19,522 nt of DNA from an uncultured Clostridia bacterium. Its GTDB lineage: Bacteria > Bacillota > Clostridia > Christensenellales > Borkfalkiaceae. A program made the translations under genes and the position numbers. Shown here one piece after another: positions 1-6,600 of the stretch (its first letter is position 1; each line of letters opens with the position of its first letter). The stretch spans positions 1 through 19,522 of the forward strand of contig CAMOXE010000113.1 in the NCBI GenBank assembly GCA_946628865.1, read 5' to 3'. The notes beneath the pieces were generated by a model. That model had not been told where the DNA came from and made no database searches. It worked only from the letters and a program-made list of their open reading frames with translations.

Positions 1-30
1 TAAGGAAGAGTAATACGGGAGGAAAATCAG

Positions 31-690
31 ATGAATTTTACCGCATTGGACGTTAAGACTTTAAGAGAGAGAACGGGCGCAGGCATGATGGACTGCAAGA
101 ATGCGCTCGTAACCTGCGAAGGCGATATGGAAAAGGCTATAGACTTTCTCCGCGAGAAAGGCATAGCCAAAGCCGCTAAGAAAGCGGGCAGGATCGGCGC
201 GGGAGGTATAGTAGACAGTTATATCCACATGGGCGGAAGAGTGGGCGTACTTTTGGAAGTCAACTGCGAAACCGACTTCGTGGCGAACGGGGAAATGTTC
301 AGAAGTCTCGTTCACGATATAGCGCTCCAGATAGCGGCGGCAAATCCGCAATACGTTTCGGTAGAAGAAGTTCCCGCGGACGTTATCGAAAAGGAAAAGG
401 CTATACTTCGCGCTCAGGCGCTCGAAGAGGGCAAGCCCGAAAAGATCATCGACAAGATGGTAGAAGGCAGGATCAAGACTTTCTACGAAGAGAACTGTTT
501 GCTTTGCCAGAAATTCGTAAAGGACACGTCGAAAACTATCGAGCAAGTCGTAGTTGAGGCGACCGCGCAGATAGGCGAAAAGATTTCCGTAAGGAGATTC
601 GTGCGCTACGAGATGGGCGAAGGCCTCCAGAAAAAGGAAGAGAACCTTGCCGACGAAGTTCAGGCTCAAGTAAACGCAATGAAGAAATAA
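31..690 (+). CDS. tsf: Elongation factor Ts
   Basis: Nucleotide exchange factor that recycles EF-Tu-GDP to EF-Tu-GTP in the cytoplasm during translation elongation. The N-terminal UBA-like helical domain (about residues 5-45) has the family pattern LRERTGAGMMDCKNAL. The EF-Tu-contacting motif TDFVAN is at residues 81-86, and a FVKD segment lies in the C-terminal half. At 219 aa it belongs to the shorter EF-Ts class, shorter than the roughly 280 aa E. coli protein. The ATG at 31 is preceded by a strong Shine-Dalgarno GGGAGG (17-22) with an 8-base spacer. In most bacteria rpsB lies just upstream; here only about 30 bases precede the gene, so that neighbour is off the window. A terminator-like hairpin follows directly. 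Confidence 0.97.
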   Translation: MNFTALDVKTLRERTGAGMMDCKNALVTCEGDMEKAIDFLREKGIAKAAKKAGRIGAGGIVDSYIHMGGRVGVLLEVNCETDFVANGEMFRSLVHDIALQIAAANPQYVSVEEVPADVIEKEKAILRAQALEEGKPEKIIDKMVEGRIKTFYEENCLLCQKFVKDTSKTIEQVVVEATAQIGEKISVRRFVRYEMGEGLQKKEENLADEVQAQVNAMKK

Positions 691-695
691 TCGTC

Positions 696-742
696 CGGAC
701 CGAGCGCGGCTTTAAAAGTTTTGCGCCGGTCCGAATTTTTTT
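696..742 (+). terminator. Intrinsic terminator-like hairpin between tsf and pyrH
   Basis: A perfect 7-bp outer stem (696-702 with 727-733) continues after one bulged A into an inner GCGC/GCGC stem (704-707 with 723-726). It is followed by seven Ts at 736-742. This is a textbook intrinsic terminator shape. It sits only 12 bases before the pyrH start, and the pyrH Shine-Dalgarno (AAGGA, 743-747) begins right after the T-run. I see no clear promoter between them, so it probably acts as a partial terminator that lets some transcription continue into pyrH. Confidence 0.75.
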
Positions 743-753
743 AAGGAAAAGTA

Positions 754-1458
754 ATGAAAGCGAAGTATAAGAGAATATTATTAAAGATAAGCGGCGAGGC
801 TCTTTCGGGGGCTAAAGGACACGGCTACGACGTGGCGGAACTTAAAAACGTCGCCGAGCAGATAACCAAGTTATCGGCGCTCGGCGTGGAAGTCGGCGTA
901 GTGGTCGGCGGCGGGAATTTCTGGCGCGGCCGCCAAGGCGACGAAATGGACAGGACTACCGCGGACTATATGGGTATGCTCGCCACCGTGATAAACGCGC
1001 TTGCCGTCTCCGACGCTATCGAGCGCGCGGGCGGGAAAGCGAAGGTTCTGACCGAACTTGCCATAACCGGCGTGGGCGAGCCGTTCAACTACAAAAAAGC
1101 GGACGAATATTTAAAGTCGGGTTACGTCTTGGTGTTCGGCGGCGGAACGGGCAAGCCGTATTTTTCTACGGATACGGGCGCGTCGCTCAAAGCCGTGGAG
1201 ATAGGCGCGGAAACGCTTATGCTCGCCAAAAACGTAGACGGCATATACGACAGCGATCCCAAGCAAAACCCCGCGGCGAAGAAATTCGACAGACTTTCTT
1301 ACGACGAATACGTCGCGAGAGGGCTTATGGCGATGGATACTTCGGCGGTCGTGATGTGCAAAGAAAACGGTCTTAAAATCCACGTTTTCGCGCTCGGCGG
1401 AAAGGACAGTATAGTCGGCGCCGTCGTATCCGAAAGCGCAGGTACGGTAATTTCTTAA
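754..1458 (+). CDS. pyrH: Uridylate kinase (UMP kinase)
   Basis: Phosphorylates UMP to UDP with ATP in de novo pyrimidine nucleotide synthesis; a cytosolic hexamer in characterised family members. The protein has the amino-acid-kinase fold signatures: an N-terminal lysine strand with KISGEAL (residues 11-17), the glycine-rich GGGNFWRG (52-59), and TADYMGMLATVINA (69-82), which is typical of bacterial PyrH. At 234 aa it is the usual family length. The ATG at 754 follows AAGGA at 743-747 with a 6-base spacer. It sits between a terminator-like hairpin and frr (13-base gap), the standard tsf-pyrH-frr order. UMP kinases are commonly regulated allosterically by GTP and UTP; that is family knowledge and is not visible here. 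Confidence 0.97.
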   Translation: MKAKYKRILLKISGEALSGAKGHGYDVAELKNVAEQITKLSALGVEVGVVVGGGNFWRGRQGDEMDRTTADYMGMLATVINALAVSDAIERAGGKAKVLTELAITGVGEPFNYKKADEYLKSGYVLVFGGGTGKPYFSTDTGASLKAVEIGAETLMLAKNVDGIYDSDPKQNPAAKKFDRLSYDEYVARGLMAMDTSAVVMCKENGLKIHVFALGGKDSIVGAVVSESAGTVIS

Positions 1459-1471
1459 AAGGAGAGATAAT

Positions 1472-2047
1472 ATGGCTATAGATATTGAAAAAGTTGAAAT
1501 GATAGTAATGGAGGCGGATGAGAAATTCGACAAATCCGCAGACGTGTTCAAGAGCGATTTAACGCAAGTGAGAGCGGGCAGAGCGAATCCGCACGTTCTC
1601 GACAAGATTAAGGTCGATTATTACGGAACGCCGTCCCCCATTAACCAAGTCGGAAATATCGCCGTTCAGGACGGACAATGTCTCGTCATCTCGCCGTGGG
1701 ACAAATCGCTTTTAAAGGCGATAGAAAAGGCGATACAACTTTCGGATATCGGAATAAACCCGACGAACGACGGAAACGTTATTCGCCTCGTATTCCCGAC
1801 GCTCACGGAAGAGCGGCGCCGCGAGATAGTAAAGCAAGTCAAGAAAATGAGCGAGGACGCCAAAGTCGCCGTAAGAAACGTAAGGCGCGATTGTCTTGAC
1901 GCGCTCAAAAAGATGAACAAAAACAAGGAAATGACCGACGACGAATACGCGAACTACGAGGCGGACGTCGAGAAAGCGGTTGAGAGGACGATTGCGGAAA
2001 TCGACAGAGCGACCGCCGAAAAGGAAAAGGAATTATTGACGGTATAA
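1472..2047 (+). CDS. frr: Ribosome recycling factor
   Basis: Works with EF-G to split post-termination ribosomes into subunits in the cytoplasm. The family core is clear: VRAGRANPHVLDKIKVDYYG in the N-terminal half, then GINPTNDGNVIRL, PTLTEERRREIVKQVKK and AKVAVRNVRRD, which correspond to the hinge and the long three-helix bundle. At 191 aa it is a few residues longer than the usual 185, with an acidic N-terminus. The Shine-Dalgarno AAGGAG (1459-1464) starts right after the pyrH stop, with a 7-base spacer. Its stop overlaps the uppS start by one base (TAATG), implying translational coupling in the pyrH-frr-uppS transcript. Confidence 0.97.
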   Translation: MAIDIEKVEMIVMEADEKFDKSADVFKSDLTQVRAGRANPHVLDKIKVDYYGTPSPINQVGNIAVQDGQCLVISPWDKSLLKAIEKAIQLSDIGINPTNDGNVIRLVFPTLTEERRREIVKQVKKMSEDAKVAVRNVRRDCLDALKKMNKNKEMTDDEYANYEADVEKAVERTIAEIDRATAEKEKELLTV

Positions 2048-2736
2048 TGTCTGAATTTATTCCGCCGAAACATATCGGCTTTATAATGGACGGCAACGGC
2101 AGATGGGCTAAACTGCGCGGCAGACCCCGCAACTACGGGCATAAAAAGGGCGCGGACGTCATCGAGGCTGTGGTAAAGCATTGCCACGACCGCGGAGTTA
2201 AAGCGGTGTCGCTGTACGCGTTTTCCACCGAAAACTGGTCGAGACCGAAAGAAGAAGTCGATTTCATCTTCGATATACTTCGTCGTTTTCTGAAGAAATA
2301 CAAGAAAAAACTTATAGCGAACGAGATAAGGTTTTTGATCTCCGGCAACTTAGCCGAACTCCCGGAAGAACTTCGGGCGCAATGCGAGGACTGCATTTCG
2401 GCGACGGAAGTCTTTACCGAAAAGTTTTTGAACATCGCGATAAATTACGGCTCGAGGAGCGAGTTGACCCGTGCGGTAAACGCTCTTATAGCCTCCGGAA
2501 AAAAAGAAGTGACGGAGGCGGACGTTTCGGCGGCGCTTTACACCTCGCTTTTACCGGATATAGACCTCGTTATAAGGACGAGCGGCGAACAGCGGCTAAG
2601 CAACTTCTTTATGTGGCAATGCGCTTACGCGGAACTGTATTTTACGGACGTTTTATGGCCGGACTTCGACGATAAAGAACTCGATAAGGCGCTCGATTGG
2701 TTCGCCTCGCGCGGCAGACGCTACGGCGGTATTTAA
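2047..2736 (+). CDS. uppS: Isoprenyl transferase, undecaprenyl diphosphate synthase
   Basis: A cis-prenyltransferase that adds isopentenyl units to farnesyl-PP to make undecaprenyl-PP, the lipid carrier for peptidoglycan and other wall polymers. The catalytic FIMDGNGRWA motif (D15, N17, R19) and the LYAFSTENWSRPKEEV segment (57-71) are intact. RTSGEQRLSNF (177-187) and YFTDVLWPDF match the pyrophosphate and IPP binding motifs. At 229 aa it is slightly shorter than many homologues but complete. The ATG overlaps the frr stop by one base. The nearest purine-rich stretch ends 16 bases upstream, too far for normal initiation, so coupling to frr translation is likely. Its substrates derive from the MEP pathway, one step of which is encoded by dxr in the same cluster. 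Confidence 0.96.
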   Translation: MSEFIPPKHIGFIMDGNGRWAKLRGRPRNYGHKKGADVIEAVVKHCHDRGVKAVSLYAFSTENWSRPKEEVDFIFDILRRFLKKYKKKLIANEIRFLISGNLAELPEELRAQCEDCISATEVFTEKFLNIAINYGSRSELTRAVNALIASGKKEVTEADVSAALYTSLLPDIDLVIRTSGEQRLSNFFMWQCAYAELYFTDVLWPDFDDKELDKALDWFASRGRRYGGI

Positions 2737-2747
2737 TAATAAATTCA

Positions 2748-2771
2748 AAGGGCATTATTATCTATGCCCTT
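2748..2771 (+). promoter_or_regulatory. Short hairpin between uppS and cdsA
   Basis: A perfect 8-bp inverted repeat, AAGGGCAT (2748-2755) and ATGCCCTT (2764-2771), with an 8-base loop. It lies 11 bases after the uppS stop and ends 7 bases before the cdsA start. No T-run follows, so it is not a standard terminator. It may stabilise mRNA ends or influence cdsA initiation, which lacks an obvious Shine-Dalgarno. Confidence 0.6.
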
Positions 2772-2778
2772 ATATTAA

Positions 2779-3597
2779 ATGACTATGTTAAAAAGAACTA
2801 TAACTTCGGCGGGAATAATAGCGATAACGGCAGGATTTCTGGCGTTGAGGCTCGTCGACAACAGATTATTCGATATATTTTTGCTCGCGATGGCGCTTAT
2901 AGGCACTTTCGAGTATCACCGCGCCCTCGGCGAAAAGACGAAAAGAGCGCAGGAGATAATTTGCTATGCGTTCAGCGTTTCGGCGTTTGCCGTAGCGGTT
3001 TTCTGCGAAAGATTTTTATTTGTGCTTATCCTCGTGTTCGTCGCGGCGAATTTATTGTTGCTGCTCATAAAAGTCGGGAAATATACGCTTGAAAGCGTCG
3101 CGCTTTCGGTGCTTTGCGGCTTTTATCCGACGCTTATACTCGTCGCCCTTCACTTCTTAAACGTCAGCGGACACTATTCTAATCTGATACTTGCCTTCGT
3201 GATAACTCCGTTCGCGGACGCCGGCGCATACCTTATAGGCTCGGCGATCGGCGGCAAAAAACTCTGCCCGAATATCAGTCCGAAAAAGACGATAAGCGGG
3301 GCTATAGGCGGTTTAATCGGCGCAATCATAGCGAGCGTGGGCGTATACTTTATATTTGCGGAGACGATAATATCCGTTTGGGCGGACGTATGTATATATT
3401 CCGCGATAGGACTTATTTGCGGAGTCCTTACCGAAGTCGGCGACCTCGTCGAAAGCCGCATTAAGCGCGAGATAGGCATAAAAGATATGGGCAACCTTCT
3501 CCCCGGACACGGCGGAATGCTTGACAGAATAGACGGACTTATGTACGCGGCTATCGCCTTATATTTGTTTTTCTGTAATATTTTGCCGATTTTGTGA
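2779..3597 (+). CDS. cdsA: Phosphatidate cytidylyltransferase (CDP-diglyceride synthase)
   Basis: An integral membrane enzyme making CDP-diacylglycerol from phosphatidate and CTP, the branch point to phosphatidylglycerol, cardiolipin and phosphatidylserine. The C-terminal family signature is intact at about residues 221-252: GDLVESRIKR, KDMGNLLPGHGG, then DRIDG. Most of the remaining 272 residues form hydrophobic helices. The start is uncertain: ATG 2779 and ATG 2785 (giving a protein beginning MLKRTIT, common in the family) are both possible, and neither has a recognisable Shine-Dalgarno. An 8-bp hairpin lies just upstream. It sits in the usual place between uppS and dxr. Function is secure from the signature; only the exact start is open. 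Confidence 0.95.
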   Translation: MTMLKRTITSAGIIAITAGFLALRLVDNRLFDIFLLAMALIGTFEYHRALGEKTKRAQEIICYAFSVSAFAVAVFCERFLFVLILVFVAANLLLLLIKVGKYTLESVALSVLCGFYPTLILVALHFLNVSGHYSNLILAFVITPFADAGAYLIGSAIGGKKLCPNISPKKTISGAIGGLIGAIIASVGVYFIFAETIISVWADVCIYSAIGLICGVLTEVGDLVESRIKREIGIKDMGNLLPGHGGMLDRIDGLMYAAIALYLFFCNILPIL

Positions 3598-3646
3598 TAA
3601 ACTCGGCGATAATGAATAAAATAAGAGAGGGAGGAAACCCCTTATA

Positions 3647-4783
3647 ATGATAAAAATAGCGTTGCTGGGTTCTACCGGCTCTATCGGCAGACAGACGCTC
3701 GAAGTAATTAAAAATTATCCCGACAGATTCAAAGTGGTATCGCTTGCGGCGAACTCGAACGCGGAACTATTGGAAAAGCAGATAAACGAGTTTAAACCGC
3801 ACACCGCCGCGCTTACGGACCCCGAACGCGCGGCTCTGATTACCGCTCTTCCGGTCGGGACTTCGCTTTATACGGGCGACAAGGCGCTTATTCACGCGGT
3901 TACCGCGGACTGCGACGTCGTCGTGGCGGCGGTAAGCGGTTTTGCCGGGCTGGAGTCTGTGATTTACGCCGTAAACCGCGGCAAGGACGTGGCGCTTGCG
4001 AATAAAGAAACGTTGGTCGCCGGCGGAGAGATAGTCATGCGCCTCGCGGAGGAAAAGGGCGTAAGGATAATACCTATCGACAGCGAACACTCCGCGATTT
4101 TTCAATGCCTTAATTTTGACCGAAAAGCCGCCTATAGGCGCATTATTCTTACTTGTTCGGGCGGTGCGTTCAGAGATTATACGAAAGAAGAAATCAAAAA
4201 TTTAAAAGCGGCTGACGCGCTCAGGCACCCGAATTGGCTTATGGGCAAGAAAATTACAATCGACTGCGCCACTCTTTTAAATAAAGGTCTTGAAGTGATA
4301 GAGGCGTGCTATCTGTACGGCGCTCCGATAGAAAAAGTCGAGGCGATAGTTCATAGGGAGAGTTTGATACACTCTATGGTGGAATTCGACGACGGCGCGA
4401 TAATGGCGCAGATAGGCTATCCGTCGATGAAACTTCCGATACAACTTGCGCTTACCTATCCCGAAAGGCTTAAATGCGACGTTCCTATAATCGACCTCGC
4501 GGGCAAGAAAATGACGTTCGAGCCTATCGACGACGATAGATTTCCGTGCTTTAAACTCGCGATAAACGCATACAAAGCGGGCTATAACTATCCCTGCGCG
4601 ATGAACGCCGCAAACGAAGAGGCGGTAAAACTCTATTTAGAGAATAAAATAGGCTTTTACGATATTGCCGCGGCGATAGAATACGCGCTTTCCAAAACCG
4701 TAAAAACGGAGGTTTCGGAGGAAAGCCTTAAAGAAACGGATAAAATTTCAAGGCTATTCGTGAGGCAAAAGTACGGACTATGA
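3647..4783 (+). CDS. dxr: 1-deoxy-D-xylulose 5-phosphate reductoisomerase
   Basis: Converts DXP to 2-C-methyl-D-erythritol 4-phosphate using NADPH, the committed step of the MEP isoprenoid pathway; cytosolic. The NADPH-binding GSTGSIG is at residues 8-14. VALANKETLVAGG (115-127) and IPIDSEHSAIFQCL (142-155) are intact, supplying probable metal ligands D145 and E147, with E216 in NKGLEVIEA. The mobile substrate loop with HPNWLMGKKITID (194-206) is present, as is AMNAANEEA near the C-terminus. The 378 aa length is normal. A GGGAGG Shine-Dalgarno (3629-3634) precedes the ATG by 12 bases, longer than optimal. The stop overlaps the rseP start (ATGA). The pathway feeds the uppS substrate pool. Confidence 0.97.
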   Translation: MIKIALLGSTGSIGRQTLEVIKNYPDRFKVVSLAANSNAELLEKQINEFKPHTAALTDPERAALITALPVGTSLYTGDKALIHAVTADCDVVVAAVSGFAGLESVIYAVNRGKDVALANKETLVAGGEIVMRLAEEKGVRIIPIDSEHSAIFQCLNFDRKAAYRRIILTCSGGAFRDYTKEEIKNLKAADALRHPNWLMGKKITIDCATLLNKGLEVIEACYLYGAPIEKVEAIVHRESLIHSMVEFDDGAIMAQIGYPSMKLPIQLALTYPERLKCDVPIIDLAGKKMTFEPIDDDRFPCFKLAINAYKAGYNYPCAMNAANEEAVKLYLENKIGFYDIAAAIEYALSKTVKTEVSEESLKETDKISRLFVRQKYGL

Positions 4784-6174
4784 CAAATTTACTCGGTGCA
4801 ATCGACGTATTGAAAACGGCGGGGGATGCGCTTATCGCCATACTCGGAATAATGGTCATGATAACCGTACACGAATTCGGGCATTATATCGCAGGTAAAC
4901 TGTTCGGTTTCAAGATAAACGAGTTCGCTATCGGCATGGGACCCGCAATAATAAAAAAAGAAAAGAAAAACGGCGAGATTTTTTCGGTGCGGGCGTTGCC
5001 TCTCGGCGGCTTTTGCGCGTTCGAGGGCGAGGACGAAGAAAACCCGTCCGAAAACGCTTTTAACAATAAAGCGCCCTGGAAACGCATAATAGTTCTCGCC
5101 GCCGGCGCGACGATGAATTATCTGTTGGCGCTCATTATAATTATAGTCTCCACTAACGTCTACGGCGCGTCGGCTCTCGGCGCGGTAGTCGTTAAAGATA
5201 CGGGCGTCGAGGCGGAATATCTATCCGAAAGTTTAGAAAGCGGAGATTATATTTTGTCGATTAAAAAAGGCGATAAAACGACGGGGATTTACCTCGCGAC
5301 GGATTTTATCTCCGCGCTCAATCACTCGAAAAAAGGCGAAACCGTCTACGCGGAAGTCTTTCGCGGCGAAAACGAGATAAAGACCGTTGCCGTTAAACTT
5401 CGCGAGGACGTGGAGTGTAAAAATCTTACCGAAATCGACAAAGTCTACGCGGCGCTCGGGTTCGGCTCCGCTATGCAGGTTACCGTAAACGGCGAAAGCG
5501 GCGCGTTTTCGAGCGGAGATTATATAATTAAGTATAAAACCGCAGATAATTACGCCGATTGTGACTTCGTGTTCGACGCGGAGGCGTTCAGAAGAATTTT
5601 CGAGGATAAAACCGCGGGGGATACCGTCGAGTTTTACGTTTCGAGAAACGGTGAGAGAGTGCTTACGAAGGCGGTGCTTGGCGAAGATTTTTCAGGCGTT
5701 GATAAGACCGACGCGGCGAAAGTCTTAGGGTATTTCGGAATAACTTCGTTCGATTACGCGTATTATACGGGCGAGGCTTACAGGAAAATCGGGTTTTTCC
5801 GCTCGTTGCCGCGCTCCGTCGGGTATTCGGTAAAGGTGGGCGGAACGATACTCAGAACGCTCGGCGAACTCCTTACCGGGAGACTCGGATTAAACTCGGT
5901 CGGCGGAACGGTAACGACGATAGTTACGACTACTAAAATAATGAGTTACGGCGCGGTGTACGCGCTGGAGATATTCGCGTTTATCGGCGTAAACCTCGCC
6001 GTGTTCAATCTCTTGCCTATTCCGGCGCTCGACGGCTCGAGAATAGTGTTTTGCATAATAGAGTGGATACGCAAAAAACCGATTAGCAGGAAAGTAGAAG
6101 GCATAATCCACGCGGTGGGCTTTGCATTTATTCTCGGATTTGCGATACTCGTCGATATTTTGCAATTTATTTAG
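4780..6174 (+). CDS. rseP: RseP/RasP-family site-2 intramembrane zinc metalloprotease
   Basis: A membrane-embedded metalloprotease that in characterised relatives cuts anti-sigma factors or signal-peptide remnants within the bilayer. The zinc motif HEFGH is at residues 31-35 in the first transmembrane helix. The second catalytic motif, LPIPALDGSR, places the third zinc ligand Asp at about 418. Hydrophobic segments lie near 14-35, 103-128, 392-413 and 440-462. The region between the second and third helices (about 135-300) is extracytoplasmic and seems to hold two divergent PDZ-like units, whereas Bacillota homologues usually have one; at 464 aa the protein is long for the group. It overlaps dxr by four bases (ATGA). 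The nearest GAGG is 14 bases upstream, so translation is probably coupled. The substrate is unknown. Confidence 0.93.
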   Translation: MTNLLGAIDVLKTAGDALIAILGIMVMITVHEFGHYIAGKLFGFKINEFAIGMGPAIIKKEKKNGEIFSVRALPLGGFCAFEGEDEENPSENAFNNKAPWKRIIVLAAGATMNYLLALIIIIVSTNVYGASALGAVVVKDTGVEAEYLSESLESGDYILSIKKGDKTTGIYLATDFISALNHSKKGETVYAEVFRGENEIKTVAVKLREDVECKNLTEIDKVYAALGFGSAMQVTVNGESGAFSSGDYIIKYKTADNYADCDFVFDAEAFRRIFEDKTAGDTVEFYVSRNGERVLTKAVLGEDFSGVDKTDAAKVLGYFGITSFDYAYYTGEAYRKIGFFRSLPRSVGYSVKVGGTILRTLGELLTGRLGLNSVGGTVTTIVTTTKIMSYGAVYALEIFAFIGVNLAVFNLLPIPALDGSRIVFCIIEWIRKKPISRKVEGIIHAVGFAFILGFAILVDILQFI

Positions 6175-6205
6175 TAACTTATTTTGCGGTTTACCGAATA
6201 CAATA

Positions 6206-6247
6206 TAACAGCGGATGAGATCCGCAGTTACGAAAGAAAGAGGTAAC
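6206..6247 (+). promoter_or_regulatory. Structured leader with two alternative hairpins before a Cys-rich ORF
   Basis: Hairpin A pairs GCGGAT (6211-6216) with ATCCGC (6220-6225) around a GAG loop and can extend, after one A-A mismatch, by pairing bases 6206-6209 with 6227-6230. Hairpin B pairs GTTAC (6227-6231) with GTAAC (6243-6247), putting the purine-rich ribosome-binding region into its 11-base loop. The extended stem of A and the stem of B share bases 6227-6230, so they exclude each other. The pairing is read directly from the sequence; a regulatory switch is inference. I do not recognise a known riboswitch class. Confidence 0.45.
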
Positions 6248-6251
6248 CCGT

Positions 6252-6401
6252 ATGAGATGTGATTTGTTGATATGGGGCGCGTTGGCGGCGCTTTGCTGCT
6301 GCTGTTGCGGTTGTCGAAAACCCGAACCGCAACCCAAACCGACGCCCCGATGCAAATGTTTTTACCAAAGATACGAAAGGGTGTCAGACCCCTGGTGTTA
6401 A
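6252..6401 (+). CDS. Small cysteine-rich protein (49 aa), unknown function
   Basis: I do not recognise this family. An ATG at 6252 opens a 49-codon frame ending in TAA. An AGAGG ribosome-binding sequence lies about 7 bases upstream. The product has ten cysteines: C3, five in a row at 15-19, then C21, C34, C36 and the final residue C49. A short hydrophobic stretch (about 5-14) precedes the cysteine run, followed by a basic/proline segment (RKPEPQPKPTP) and a CKC motif. The run could reflect metal binding, heavy acylation, a disulfide-rich export product or a membrane-anchored peptide; no lipobox fits cleanly. It lies alone between rseP and spo0A, after a structured leader and before a hairpin terminator, which argues for its own small transcript. 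It could still be a chance ORF, and coding status is the main doubt. Confidence 0.5.
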   Translation: MRCDLLIWGALAALCCCCCGCRKPEPQPKPTPRCKCFYQRYERVSDPWC

Positions 6402-6413
6402 ACTTAAATAACG

Positions 6414-6453
6414 GCGGCGCAAGCGATTTTCGCTTGCGCCGCTACGTCATTTT
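6414..6453 (+). terminator. Probable terminator after the small Cys-rich ORF
   Basis: A perfect 12-bp GC-rich inverted repeat (6414-6425 with 6431-6442) with the 5-base loop ATTTT. A short T-run (6450-6453) follows only after seven intervening bases, so termination strength is uncertain. It separates the small ORF from the spo0A promoter region. Confidence 0.6.
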
Positions 6454-6503
6454 TAGACAAATCCAATCTTAAAACGATATTAAACGGCAGCAAAACTACA
6501 TTT

Positions 6504-6532
6504 TTCGACATTTTAGATATTTAAACGACAAA
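6504..6532 (-). promoter_or_regulatory. Two Spo0A-binding (0A box) candidates upstream of spo0A
   Basis: Read on the minus strand, 6504-6512 is AATGTCGAA and 6524-6532 is TTTGTCGTT. The known 0A box core is TGNCGAA, within the longer form TTTGTCRAA. The first site matches the core fully; the second matches seven of the nine positions. Both are in the same orientation and exactly 20 bp apart, about two helical turns, just upstream of the spo0A promoter. This suggests autoregulation by Spo0A~P. The boxes are read from sequence; function is inferred from other Bacillota. Confidence 0.55.
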
Positions 6533-6539
6533 ACTTCCG

Positions 6540-6568
6540 TGTTTTCGCATTTTATCGGATGATATAAT
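6540..6568 (+). promoter_or_regulatory. Extended -10 promoter for spo0A
   Basis: A perfect TATAAT at 6563-6568 is preceded by TG at 6560-6561, forming an extended -10 element (TGnTATAAT). The expected -35 position (6540-6545, TGTTTT) is poor, consistent with a promoter relying on the extended -10 or on an activator. The spo0A Shine-Dalgarno AAGGAG (6586-6591) follows. I saw no convincing sigma-H promoter in the same stretch. Confidence 0.65.
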
Positions 6569-6600
6569 CGAAACATCAATTTTTTAAGGAGAACACTGCT

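Noticed and set aside
1..30. Possible end of rpsB before tsf
   Set aside because: rpsB usually precedes tsf, but about 30 bases with TAA at 1-3 and 11-13 cannot identify the gene or its frame.
6181..6209. Promoter for the Cys-rich ORF using TATAAC at 6204-6209
   Set aside because: The -10-like hexamer lacks any acceptable -35 at 16-18 bases, and its last bases fall in the hairpin arm; not strong enough to annotate.
6272..6472. A 66-codon plus-strand frame overlapping the Cys-rich ORF
   Set aside because: It starts inside the other frame without a ribosome-binding site and runs through the hairpin terminator, so the 6252 frame is preferred.
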